Shown here: piece after piece, positions 1 to 8,126 of the stretch
Layout: the number at the start of each line of letters is the position of its first letter
Numbering within the stretch: position 1 is the first letter of the stretch
Assembly (NCBI RefSeq): GCF_021532315.1
Contig: NZ_JAKGAO010000014.1
Span: forward strand, 62,001-126,000
DNA: 64,000 nucleotides
Source of the DNA: Paenibacillus tarimensis
Lineage (GTDB): Bacteria; Bacillota; Bacilli; Paenibacillales; Paenibacillaceae
Reading direction: 5' to 3'
Position numbers and translations under genes: made by a program
Notes under the pieces: generated by a model
What the model was told of the DNA's origin: nothing
Seen by the model: the letters and a program-made list of their open reading frames with translations, nothing else
Databases searched by the model: none

Positions 1-240
1 TGGAAAACAGCTGTCTTCAAGCAGGTTATTCCCAGGGATCGGACTCACGCCGGATGGGTACAGGCGTTAATGGATTCCTGTGAATGCTGGTCACTCGTTA
101 TGGGCGTGCTGATGAAGTGGAAGAGACAGCCGGAGCGCGACTACAAAGACAAGCTGGTGCACTATATGTGGGAAGTATATGACCGTGAGCAAACCATGTT
201 TACGGCGATGGCGGAAACAGTAGGCAGGAGGAAGAGATGA
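1..240 (+). CDS. C-terminal end of an unidentified protein (cut by window edge)
   Basis: The frame is open from the first base and gives 79 residues ending ETVGRRKR before a TGA that overlaps the ATG of the next gene (ATGA). The piece is predicted to be mostly helical and is rich in Trp, Met and Cys (CECW at about residue 33). I do not recognise the family. The 4-base overlap with the aminopeptidase indicates translational coupling, so it is probably the preceding gene of the same biosynthetic operon, and the operon extends left of the window. Confidence 0.7.
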   Translation, partial: WKTAVFKQVIPRDRTHAGWVQALMDSCECWSLVMGVLMKWKRQPERDYKDKLVHYMWEVYDREQTMFTAMAETVGRRKR

Positions 241-1337
241 AGAACATTTGGCATGATATTGCAGATATGCTCACTGGCCATTCATTGAGACTTGCTCCGG
301 AAGAGAAGGTCTATGTCCAGGTTACAGGAGAAATCGGAGCTCTGCTCGACATGCTGCTGGAAAATATCTTGCGCGGCGGGGGGGTTCCTGTCCTGCGGCA
401 GCGCTCTGTTGAGCAGGTGAAGGCTATTGTTAATTATTCCTCCGAAGAGCAGCTGAAACGGCTTGCGGAGCTGGATGCGCAGGAGATCACCGCCTCCGGC
501 GCTTTTATCGGGATACAGGCAGAGGAGAACAGGTTTGAAATGAGCAGCTGTGACCAATCCCTCTACGGGAATTACGTGAAGCATTATCTGCAGCCTGTAC
601 AGCAGGCGATGGCCGGCCTGAGGAAATGGGTGCTGTTCAAGTATCCCACTTACGGAATGGCCCAGACAGCGGGAATGAGTCTGGGGGAATTGGCTGAGCT
701 GTACCGGAAGTCCTGCTGCATCGATTATAGCAGCTGGTCCCGGAAGGCCGCTCTGCTCGGAGGGCGGCTCGATGCCGCCAAGCAGGTACGGATCGTTTCC
801 CCGGGGACGGATCTCCGTTTCTCAATTGAAGGCATCCCCCACTATATCTGTGATGGCAAACATAATCTTCCGGATGGTGAGGTATTCACTGCACCGGTGG
901 CAGGTACGGTAAGCGGCCGGATTGCCTTTAATATTCCGGTTCGGTATCTGGGTATGTCTCTCGGTGAGGTAACCTGCCGCTTCGAAGACGGCAATCTGGT
1001 GGAGGTTGAGGGTACGGGAGCGCAGCAGCTGCAGCAAATCCTTGGTGTTGATGAGGGGGCTTCACGGATTGGTGAATTCGGCATCGGTTTGAACCCTTAT
1101 ATCCGTAAGTCAACGGGAAGCCTGAACATGGATGAGAAGATGGCTGGCAGCATACATTTGGCCTTCGGTCAATCGTTTCCTATGGCGTATAACGGGAATG
1201 AATCCGCTATCCACCTGGATATGGTGCTTAGCCAGTGTCCTGAGGACGGCGGGGGAGAGCTGTATCTAGACGGTGAGCTTGTGCGGAAGGACGGCAGGTT
1301 TGTCGCACGAGACCTCCGGGTGCTTGACGATGCGTAG
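237..1337 (+). CDS. M29-family metallo-aminopeptidase (AmpS/thermophilic type)
   Basis: 366 residues, close to the 370-410 usual for peptidase family M29, which removes N-terminal residues with a two-metal centre. The family motifs are present in order: NLPDGEVFTAP (residues 210-220, ligand Glu215), GEFGIGLNP (Glu280), MDEKMAGSIHLAFG (298-311, His307) and AIHLDMVL (324-331, His326 and Asp328). No signal peptide, so cytosolic. It is coupled to the upstream gene by ATGA and overlaps the glycosyltransferase start by 8 bases. Inside a cluster with ligases and a carrier protein it may trim a protecting amino acid or process an aminoacyl intermediate; that role is inference. A housekeeping peptidase caught in the operon is the alternative. 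Confidence 0.88.
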   Translation: MKNIWHDIADMLTGHSLRLAPEEKVYVQVTGEIGALLDMLLENILRGGGVPVLRQRSVEQVKAIVNYSSEEQLKRLAELDAQEITASGAFIGIQAEENRFEMSSCDQSLYGNYVKHYLQPVQQAMAGLRKWVLFKYPTYGMAQTAGMSLGELAELYRKSCCIDYSSWSRKAALLGGRLDAAKQVRIVSPGTDLRFSIEGIPHYICDGKHNLPDGEVFTAPVAGTVSGRIAFNIPVRYLGMSLGEVTCRFEDGNLVEVEGTGAQQLQQILGVDEGASRIGEFGIGLNPYIRKSTGSLNMDEKMAGSIHLAFGQSFPMAYNGNESAIHLDMVLSQCPEDGGGELYLDGELVRKDGRFVARDLRVLDDA

Positions 1338-2484
1338 CGGCCATACCGGATGCAGAATAGCGGTGGTCAGCCAAAAACTGCTTGGCCATGCCATTCCCGC
1401 GCTTGGTATCGGACAAGCACTTGCCGAGCGGGGACATGACGTCTATTATCTCGGTCACTCCTCTCTTCGGCCTCTGGTAGAAGGAAGTCTGGTTAAGCTG
1501 GCTGAGATTGAATGGGGCGTCATTCCCACGGACTTCATCTTCGAAACAATGGAGGAAATCACTTGTGTATTGAGGCAGATCGGCGCGGAGCTTCTCATTA
1601 CAGATTCTGCCATGGCGGCACCAGCTTACTGCGCTGAACTGCTGGGTATCCCCTGGGTCAGCTTCCAAACCTCTATACCGCTTCCCGACCGGCTTATTCC
1701 CGGGAATCCCTCTATTGTGAAGCGGGCCAGATCCCGTTATGAAGGCCAATTAAATCACGTTAGAACCAAAGCCGGCCTTCCGGCTCTAGCCGATGAAAGA
1801 AGAACGCGTGGTGATTTGGCGGGTATCTCCCCGCACCTGCACCTGGCGATGGTATACCCGCAGATGATTGAGCACTGGGAGGAACTCCCGGCGAATACCG
1901 AGGTTATAGGGGCTTGTGCCTATGCTCCTGATATTGAGCCGCTGGCTTCACCGGATGACAGCAGGCCATCGGTTCTAATCTGCAGTTCCTCGCTGATGAG
2001 AGTCGATTACCGGGCTATTATGCAGAATTACATTCATACAAGTCTTACAGCGCTGGAGGCTGCGCCCGTCAATCTGTTATTGTCCGAGCAGAACGGCTTG
2101 CGGCTCCGCAAACCTTTCCCTCCCAATCTCCATTTTTACTCGGAATATCCGGTCCACGACCGTCTCCTTCCCTTTTCCAGTGCGGCTATTACTCATGGCG
2201 GCTGTAATACCATTCAGAAAGCGATGCGGTTCGGAGTCCCAATGGTCATCATTCCATTAGGCGACGAACAGCCCCTTCTGGCTGAACGGTGCGTAAAGCT
2301 GGGGATCGCCATTATGATCAGTTCCGATGACATCAGCGAGGATAGCATGCGACAAGCCGTTGCCGTCTTATTGGAGGATCAATCGCCATACACACTGGCT
2401 GCATCTAAACTCGCTGATGACCTGAAAGCCGGCTGTCCCAATATACGTGGTGCCGAATTAGTGGAACGTGTGTTACGACATTAA
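1330..2484 (+). CDS. GT-B glycosyltransferase, UDP-glycosyltransferase (GT1/MGT) family
   Basis: 384 residues from ATG 1330, which overlaps the stop of the aminopeptidase; a longer in-frame start at 1273 lies deep inside that gene and is less likely. The N-terminal acceptor half begins CRIAVVSQKLLGHAIPALGIGQALAERGHDV in pattern (short quote: GHAIPALGIGQAL). The C-terminal half carries the donor-site signature ITHGGCNTIQKAMRFGVPMV followed by PLGDEQPLLAERC. This is the layout of macrolide and flavonoid glycosyltransferases that move a sugar from an NDP donor to a small molecule. The SDR sugar-nucleotide-type epimerase at 7069 could supply the donor. Acceptor unknown. Confidence 0.85.
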   Translation: MRSGHTGCRIAVVSQKLLGHAIPALGIGQALAERGHDVYYLGHSSLRPLVEGSLVKLAEIEWGVIPTDFIFETMEEITCVLRQIGAELLITDSAMAAPAYCAELLGIPWVSFQTSIPLPDRLIPGNPSIVKRARSRYEGQLNHVRTKAGLPALADERRTRGDLAGISPHLHLAMVYPQMIEHWEELPANTEVIGACAYAPDIEPLASPDDSRPSVLICSSSLMRVDYRAIMQNYIHTSLTALEAAPVNLLLSEQNGLRLRKPFPPNLHFYSEYPVHDRLLPFSSAAITHGGCNTIQKAMRFGVPMVIIPLGDEQPLLAERCVKLGIAIMISSDDISEDSMRQAVAVLLEDQSPYTLAASKLADDLKAGCPNIRGAELVERVLRH

Positions 2485-2507
2485 AACAAGCGAGGAGTGT
2501 GAAAGCG

Positions 2508-2759
2508 ATGTTTAGTCAGAAGCAGCTGATTTCCCTTGTAGAAGAACGCTGCGGTTTACAGAATTTGTCGCTGGACAGTGAGTTTGCCAAGATCGGTCTG
2601 GATTCGACCGCTATCATTGATTTGATGATTGAATTGGAAGTAATTCTTAACATTGACGTGCTGGACAACCGCCTTCAGCTGGATGAGATGATTCGGCTGG
2701 GAGATGTATATGAATATGTCCGCGGATTATCCGGTATGCAGTCCGGCAGTGCGAAATAA
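2508..2759 (+). CDS. stand-alone acyl carrier protein
   Basis: 83 residues, typical ACP/PCP size. The phosphopantetheine site is GLDSTAII with Ser33. ATG 2508 is preferred because the GAGGAG at 2492-2497 is 10 bases away; the in-frame GTG at 2499 would sit directly on that ribosome site. The protein is acidic (helix II residues DLMIELEVIL). A carrier protein beside two AMP-forming ligases, hydroxylases and a BtrH-like acyltransferase suggests a tethered acyl or aminoacyl group is built on it and then transferred. Polyketide or fatty-acid synthase genes are absent here, so a role in bulk lipid synthesis is unlikely. Confidence 0.88.
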   Translation: MFSQKQLISLVEERCGLQNLSLDSEFAKIGLDSTAIIDLMIELEVILNIDVLDNRLQLDEMIRLGDVYEYVRGLSGMQSGSAK

Positions 2760-2771
2760 AGGTGGTAGAAT

Positions 2772-3572
2772 ATGGGCTGGCGGATACTTGCTGCAGAGGA
2801 AATGGAAGAGTTTCACCATAAGGGGTACCTCGTAGTCAGGCAGGCTTTGCTGCCGGATGAGACGGAGCGGCTGCGGGCTGAGCTGAGGCGGCTGTGGTTT
2901 ATAAAATATAGGGAGACAGGGGTTGGACCGGATACGCGCGGAGCCAGCTCACCCGACCGGCTGTTCCCGCCTGTCCGCAATGTCCATGAGGAAAGCATGG
3001 TATTAAGGGAAGCAGCACTGGACGGCCGGATCCACCAGCTTATGGAGCAAGTTTTCGGTGAAGAAGCGCTGGTTGTAGGAGGAACAGGCTTTTATAAAGC
3101 GCCTGGCAGCAAGGAGCTGCCCATGCATCAGGATAATTACGATATTGGTGCTGCGCCTGGAACTTCCTGTGCTGCCTGGATCAGCCTTGATCATTCATCC
3201 GAGGAGAACGGCGGTATGCAGTTTGTCCCGGGAACCCAGAGCTTGGGGATGCTCAGGCCCCGAAACCCCGCCCGTTCATCGATTTATGCGCAGACTGTCC
3301 CTGTTCCGCAGGGTTATCCGGTTGAGACGGTCTGCACGGAACCGGGTGATATCATTCTGTTCAGCGGTGATGTTCTTCATGGTTCACATGCGAACACTAC
3401 GGCAGACCGGTTCAGGATGTCTTATGTTATTCATTATGTCGGGGTCAGCACGGAGAAAATCTTCGTCCAGCAGGCAAGACTTCTCAACAAGCGGGGGGAG
3501 CGGGTGACACGGCGGCTGCATAAGGAGCATGCCATCAGGAAATTGTTCAGGGAGCCAGACGGTAATGAATAG
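2772..3572 (+). CDS. PhyH-family Fe(II)/2-oxoglutarate oxygenase (copy A)
   Basis: 266 residues with the phytanoyl-CoA dioxygenase fold markers. The iron triad is His119 and Asp121 in MHQDNYDIG plus distal His203 in GDVLHGSHANTTADRFRMSY; Arg213 is the likely 2-oxoglutarate anchor. The family hydroxylates, desaturates or halogenates small molecules, often amino acids or carrier-bound acyl groups. A GGTGG ribosome site precedes ATG 2772, and the gene follows the ACP by 12 bases, so it is in the same operon. It shares a near-identical active-site block with the opposite-strand gene at 4670-5485. Substrate unknown; hydroxylation of an ACP-bound intermediate is my inference. Confidence 0.88.
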   Translation: MGWRILAAEEMEEFHHKGYLVVRQALLPDETERLRAELRRLWFIKYRETGVGPDTRGASSPDRLFPPVRNVHEESMVLREAALDGRIHQLMEQVFGEEALVVGGTGFYKAPGSKELPMHQDNYDIGAAPGTSCAAWISLDHSSEENGGMQFVPGTQSLGMLRPRNPARSSIYAQTVPVPQGYPVETVCTEPGDIILFSGDVLHGSHANTTADRFRMSYVIHYVGVSTEKIFVQQARLLNKRGERVTRRLHKEHAIRKLFREPDGNE

Positions 3573-4581
3573 CACGGAATGGCTGGTTACCGTACCGCTG
3601 ATTGACAACGAACAGCTCAACTGCTTTGAGTCTACTGTGCTTACCCTGGCCGGTATGTGGAACAAGGAGCCTGTCATGCTGTTTGAGGGCGCATGGGATT
3701 TCCATTACGAACCGGCCACGGCCGGTGATTCAGATTCCGCCAAGCTGGGATTACGCGTGAAGAGCAGCACATTTGAGCCGCAGAGGAATCTGGAAGTGCA
3801 TGTGGGCATCCGAATGGATGAATATCTTGATATTCCTGTCCCGGAAGGAGTAGCGCTTGCTGCCGGACAGATCAGACAAGGAACACCGGTGCTCTTCACG
3901 CTGGACGGGTATTATTGTCCCTGGCACCCGGACTTTGAGAGGAATCATGCTGATCACCTGTTTATGGTTACAGGTATAGATGTAACCAATGGATTCCTGA
4001 TCTGTGCGGATCAAATGTTCACGAGGCAGTTGGTGAAACTCTCTTATCGAGGCCTTAAAGGTCTCAAGGTGGACTGCACGGTGTTCAGGCCGGTTCTTCC
4101 CGCCGAACCGTCACCCTCATGGGCTAAGGTATTAAGCAGGGAAATGTTCCGGAAGCTTAAGACAGGATTTGGGACGGGATGTTTCACGATGATGAGGCAG
4201 TTTGCCTGTGATGTCGGAAGCTTAACAAGCCTTAAGGAAGAGACGGATCACTATACCCGGCTGGAAACCTGCCCGCTGCTTGCTGCAATGACCAGACTGA
4301 TGAATGGAAGGCTTAATTATGCGGCCTTGCTTGAACGTGCAGCCCGGGATTGCGGCAAGCAGGAGCTTCAGATGCATGCCAAGCAGCTTGGGGACGCGGC
4401 CCTGGAATGGAAGACGATTAGCAACCTGCTTCTCAAGACCTGCTTTCTTCCGAAGCCGGGCCCGGCATTCCGCAGGCTGGAGACAAGAATTCTGCGTTTA
4501 GCGGATCTGGAGGAGTCCATTGCCAGAGGCATTGAAAGCATAGTGCGGGATGATGCTTCTGAGGATGAATGTCACGTATAA
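3565..4581 (+). CDS. BtrH-like papain-fold cysteine acyltransferase/peptidase
   Basis: 338 residues from ATG 3565, which overlaps the previous stop (3570-3572) by 8 bases. The N-terminal half has the layout of the butirosin BtrH N-terminal family: an early Cys (LNCFES, Cys20), a W-D-F-H-Y block (44-48), a D-G-Y-Y-C-P-W stretch (114-120), a His pair (NHADH, His128/His131) and ADQ (Asp149), consistent with a Cys-His-Asp triad. BtrH moves an acyl chain from a carrier protein onto an amine. The C-terminal half is helical and lacks clear motifs. Next to an ACP gene the acyltransferase role is attractive, but the family is diverse and a C39-like peptidase role cannot be excluded. No signal peptide. 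Confidence 0.65.
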   Translation: MNSTEWLVTVPLIDNEQLNCFESTVLTLAGMWNKEPVMLFEGAWDFHYEPATAGDSDSAKLGLRVKSSTFEPQRNLEVHVGIRMDEYLDIPVPEGVALAAGQIRQGTPVLFTLDGYYCPWHPDFERNHADHLFMVTGIDVTNGFLICADQMFTRQLVKLSYRGLKGLKVDCTVFRPVLPAEPSPSWAKVLSREMFRKLKTGFGTGCFTMMRQFACDVGSLTSLKEETDHYTRLETCPLLAAMTRLMNGRLNYAALLERAARDCGKQELQMHAKQLGDAALEWKTISNLLLKTCFLPKPGPAFRRLETRILRLADLEESIARGIESIVRDDASEDECHV

Positions 4582-4597
4582 GATAAACAGAACACAG

Positions 4598-4636
4598 AAA
4601 GCTGGACTGCCGCATAGAAGGCAGTCCAGCTTTTTT
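4598..4636. terminator. bidirectional rho-independent terminator between convergent genes
   Basis: AAAGCTGGACTGC at 4598-4610 pairs perfectly with GCAGTCCAGCTTT (4621-4633) around a 10-base loop and runs into six T. It separates the acyltransferase from the opposite-strand oxygenase. Confidence 0.92.
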
Positions 4637-4669
4637 GCGGGTAACAGCGGTTTAATGAAGAAGAGATAA

Positions 4670-5485
4670 TCAGTATACATAGCCCTTGTCTTTCCACGTA
4701 AAAATTGGTCCCTGTGTCGCTACCGCCTTGGGCTCCAGATTGAGTCTCCTTCTAATGCGGTTCCCCTGCTTATCGAGCAAGTAATTATAATTGACGCTGG
4801 TTCTCTCCAGACTAGCTCCTGCGTAATGTACCACGAAGGATTGCCTGAACCGGTTCTCTGTTGCATTGTTGTAGGATCCGTGAATAAGATTGCCATTGAA
4901 GAATACCATATCGCCCGGTTCAGTCGATAGGTCAACAATTTCGTACGATTCAGGAAGATCATAGATTTCGCTCAGCTCATACCGGTCCACATTGTGTGTG
5001 ATATGCGGAACAACCAAATTGTAGGTGTGCGTTTTGGGGATGACATACAGCCCCCCGTTCTCCCGGTCGGATGCATTGACACTTAGCCAGGCAGAATAGG
5101 TGGTACCGGGTGCGATGCCCATGTCATAGTTGTCCTGATGGATTGGAATGCCGCGTGTTTTGGGAGCTTTAATATAATAAGTGCTCTGCACAACAACAGG
5201 CTCTTCCCCGATTAAGTCCTCTACAATGCCGGTAATGGCTGGATGGACTGAGAACTGGCGCACATAATCGCTGGTACGGTAATGATCTCTTAAACGGGGG
5301 AAGAGGCTGTCGATCGGCTTCTCCGGCTTCTGAACAATCTCCCCTGCTGCCAGCATGTCAAACCAGATTTTTGTGTATTCGTTGGTGAGTTCCTGCAGTT
5401 CGTCTTCCGCGAAAACCCCCTTTTTTAGCAAATAGCCCTGCTCGTGATAAAATTCCAGCTCTTCCTTGGTTACGAGTGCCGGCAT
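4670..5485 (-). CDS. PhyH-family Fe(II)/2-oxoglutarate oxygenase (copy B)
   Basis: 271 residues, start supported by AGGGG upstream on the minus strand. Iron ligands are His116 and Asp118 in IHQDNYDMG and His202 in GNLIHGSYNNATENRFRQSF, with Arg212 as the co-substrate anchor. It is a close paralogue of the gene at 2772: both have HQDNYD-G-APGT, the ENGG loop and the IHGS or LHGS distal histidine block. It points toward copy A and is divergent from the ligase at 5626. Two oxygenases suggest two separate oxidations of one scaffold, or hydroxylation of two building blocks; neither can be decided from sequence. Confidence 0.88.
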   Translation of the reverse strand: MPALVTKEELEFYHEQGYLLKKGVFAEDELQELTNEYTKIWFDMLAAGEIVQKPEKPIDSLFPRLRDHYRTSDYVRQFSVHPAITGIVEDLIGEEPVVVQSTYYIKAPKTRGIPIHQDNYDMGIAPGTTYSAWLSVNASDRENGGLYVIPKTHTYNLVVPHITHNVDRYELSEIYDLPESYEIVDLSTEPGDMVFFNGNLIHGSYNNATENRFRQSFVVHYAGASLERTSVNYNYLLDKQGNRIRRRLNLEPKAVATQGPIFTWKDKGYVY

Positions 5486-5625
5486 GGTGCAACCCCTTTA
5501 CAGTAGATTTCCTCTATTCTAATCCCCGTCATGACCGGGCTGCTCGGCTTAATGCATACTGGTGACAAAAGCAGAGCGGACAAGGCGGTCCAACTGGTAT
5601 ATTCGCTAGTAAGAAGAACCATGAC
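5486..5625. promoter_or_regulatory. divergent intergenic region between oxygenase B and ligase
   Basis: 140 bases must hold the promoters of both flanking genes. On the minus strand TAGAAT (5516-5521) could be a -10 for the oxygenase; its -35 is weak. I see no convincing palindrome and no strong ribosome site before ATG 5626 (only AAGAAG). Confidence 0.35.
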
Positions 5626-7035
5626 ATGGAGGCGTTACAGGTGGAGCTGCAGCAGTTCTTACATGCTTTGGGCACGCACAGAGGTCCGTGCATCCTGCTG
5701 GACAATGGCGGGCAAATCTCGTACGAGGCGATATGGGAAGCCGCGGAATTTAATGCCGGCTTGCTGCGAAAGGCTGTCCGCGGCGGGACTGCGGGACGGC
5801 TGATTATGCTGCTGGATATATCCCTCGGATGGAAATGTGTTCCCCTTCTGCTGGCGGCTTTCAAGCTAAGAGCGGTAACAATTCCTGTAGATCCGGGCGG
5901 CAGGCCGCATCTGTTCCGCAGCATAAGAGCCAGGTTTCCTGAATCCATTCTGATCGGCCCGGAGGATGTTAATGCATCGGGGAAAATGGGGTACAGCCCG
6001 GCTCCGTCTCTGCAAGCCGTGCATTCCGCTGAGTGGAAGGATACCGGGGTCGTGCTGTTCACTTCCGGCTCCTCGGGAACGCCGAAGGGCGTTATGCTCT
6101 CATTCCGGAATATTCTCAGCAATGTACAGTCCATCCTCCTCTATTATCCTCTGGGTCGACATGACAAGGTCTGGATTAGCAGACCGCTGACTACCCCTTC
6201 TGCCATAACCGGTGAACTGCTGACTGCTCTGGCAAGCGGCAGTTCAGTTTATATCAGCCAAGGACGGTCACCCCTAACTGCTGTTAAGCAAATCGAAACG
6301 CTTGGGCTTACGAGAATGTGCACGACGCCGACATTGGCGGCGTTGATAGCAGGCAAGCATACTGTCATGAATATATCAAGCTTAAGGACAGTTGTGTTAA
6401 GCGGTGAGGTTCTGCACGAAGGGCTTTACGGCAGGATCAGCAGCCAAATGTCTGGGGTCAGAGTGTGGAACGCATATGGCATGACAGAAGCGTCCCCGCG
6501 GATCAGTTGTTATACCGGTGATACCCCATTTACATCAGGCTGCGTAGGGTTCCCTCTACATGATGTTTCCGTACGAATTGTGGATGAACAGGGGCAGGAA
6601 CTGCCTGACGGTGAACAGGGAGAGCTAATTGTTCGCGGCCCCAATATCATGCAGGGGTATCTTGACAATCCGGAGCTGACGAACGGGGCAATCCGTAACG
6701 GCTGGCTGTACACAGGCGACAGCGCCTGTGTTGTTAAAGGCAGAATCATTATCGCCGGCAGGCGGGATCAGATGATGATCCGCGGAGGCGAGAATGTGTA
6801 CCCCGAAGAAATACAAGGGGTCATTCTGGGATGCCCGGGAGTAGCGGGGGTACAGGTCAGGCAAGACCAGAAGGATCGCAGGATTCATGCCATAGTAGCT
6901 GCTGCCGGAGAAGTAAGTGAGGGTGAGTTGTTCCGGTATATCCGCTTAAATGCTGATTCCAGATTGTGGCCTGACCGGATATCAGTGGTAGAGAGCCTTG
7001 TGCCAAATACGGCGGGGAAAACCCGCAGAAGATAG
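5626..7035 (+). CDS. AMP-forming acyl/aminoacyl ligase (ANL superfamily)
   Basis: 469 residues. The ATP-binding loop is LFTSGSSGTPKGVM (144-157), followed by NAYGMTEASPR, YTGDSA and the hinge region RRDQMMIRGGENVYPEEIQ. The C-terminal catalytic Lys is in NTAGKTRRR at the very end. The enzyme should adenylate a carboxylic acid and pass it to CoA or a carrier-protein thiol. It is shorter than usual acyl-CoA synthetases (500-560) because of a compact N-terminal domain. It opens a second plus-strand transcription unit with the SDR and the second ligase, and presumably loads the ACP at 2508. Substrate not predictable by eye. Confidence 0.85.
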   Translation: MEALQVELQQFLHALGTHRGPCILLDNGGQISYEAIWEAAEFNAGLLRKAVRGGTAGRLIMLLDISLGWKCVPLLLAAFKLRAVTIPVDPGGRPHLFRSIRARFPESILIGPEDVNASGKMGYSPAPSLQAVHSAEWKDTGVVLFTSGSSGTPKGVMLSFRNILSNVQSILLYYPLGRHDKVWISRPLTTPSAITGELLTALASGSSVYISQGRSPLTAVKQIETLGLTRMCTTPTLAALIAGKHTVMNISSLRTVVLSGEVLHEGLYGRISSQMSGVRVWNAYGMTEASPRISCYTGDTPFTSGCVGFPLHDVSVRIVDEQGQELPDGEQGELIVRGPNIMQGYLDNPELTNGAIRNGWLYTGDSACVVKGRIIIAGRRDQMMIRGGENVYPEEIQGVILGCPGVAGVQVRQDQKDRRIHAIVAAAGEVSEGELFRYIRLNADSRLWPDRISVVESLVPNTAGKTRRR

Positions 7036-7068
7036 TGGGCAGGGGTAATCATTAGAGGAGGTAACAGG

Positions 7069-8112
7069 ATGAGACAGAAGGTACTGGTAACCGGAGCAGG
7101 GGGTTATATCGGCAGTGTTCTGGTTCCGAAGCTGTTGTCACTTGACTATGCCGTTGTGGCACTTGACCGTTTCTTCTTCGGGAGAGACAAGTTGCGGGAG
7201 CATCCGAGGTTGCAGATTCTACAGGAGGATAACCGCCGGATTCACGAGGCTTGTCTCGAAGGAATCGATGCTGTAATCGATCTGGCCGCGTTGTCCAATG
7301 ACCCTGCAGGGGACGCATTCCCTGCAGCGACCATGCAGATTAATCATCTCGCCCGGGTTCGTACAGCGGCGCTCGCGAAGCAAGTCGGAGCGAAGCGTTA
7401 TATCCTGTCCTCGTCATGCAGTGTGTACGGGTATCATGCGCCGGAAAACATGGTGAATGAAGAGTCACCCATCAACCCGTTAACGGTGTATGCCAAAGCC
7501 AATGCAGAAGCGGAGAAGGGAGTGCTCAACGCTTCGGGGACGCAGTTCTGTGTAACGGCTGTCAGGCTGGCAACTGTATTTGGCTGCTCTCCGCGGATGA
7601 GGTTTGATCTGGCAGTCAACGGGATGGCGCTCGGAGCCTGGAGCAAAGGCTGTATTTCATTGATGAGAAACGGGGAGCAGTGGCGTCCATTGCTTCATGT
7701 GGAGGACGCCGCTGAAGCATTCTGTAACATCCTTGAAGCAGATCCCGGCACCATTAACGGACAGATATTTAATATCGGTTCAGAATTTAATAATGTCCAG
7801 CTGGGGACGCTTGCGGAGGATATTGCACGCAGTCTGCCCAAGGAGCCAACTATTGAGTGGTATGGGGATGCAGACCACCGGTCTTACCGGGTTGATTTTT
7901 CGAAGGTGGAAGCCCTTCTGGACTGGAAAGCCAAGTGGAGTGCCGTTGAGGGAGCTGTACAGGTGTATCAGGCATTGGAAGAAGGAAGGGTAAGTAATTC
8001 TGCTGAGACCTACACGATTAATTGGTACAAGGAGCTGGAGCATTGGCATAACCTGCTGAAGCAGGTCGGCAGATACGGAGGGATCATTGACCTGGACCCG
8101 GCAGATCTCTAG
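7069..8112 (+). CDS. NAD(P)-dependent epimerase/dehydratase (extended SDR)
   Basis: 347 residues with a GAGGYIG Rossmann loop at the N-terminus (residues 8-14), IDLAALSNDP after beta-4, SSSCSVYG carrying the active-site Ser region and YAKAN with the catalytic Tyr-Lys pair. Size and motifs match nucleotide-sugar epimerases and 4,6-dehydratases. GAGGAGG lies 7 bases before the ATG. It sits 33 bases after the ligase and 14 bases before the second ligase, so the three are one operon. It may make or modify the sugar used by the glycosyltransferase at 1330; action on a non-sugar alcohol is possible in this superfamily. Confidence 0.87.
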   Translation: MRQKVLVTGAGGYIGSVLVPKLLSLDYAVVALDRFFFGRDKLREHPRLQILQEDNRRIHEACLEGIDAVIDLAALSNDPAGDAFPAATMQINHLARVRTAALAKQVGAKRYILSSSCSVYGYHAPENMVNEESPINPLTVYAKANAEAEKGVLNASGTQFCVTAVRLATVFGCSPRMRFDLAVNGMALGAWSKGCISLMRNGEQWRPLLHVEDAAEAFCNILEADPGTINGQIFNIGSEFNNVQLGTLAEDIARSLPKEPTIEWYGDADHRSYRVDFSKVEALLDWKAKWSAVEGAVQVYQALEEGRVSNSAETYTINWYKELEHWHNLLKQVGRYGGIIDLDPADL

Positions 8113-8126
8113 GGCAGGAGGAACTT

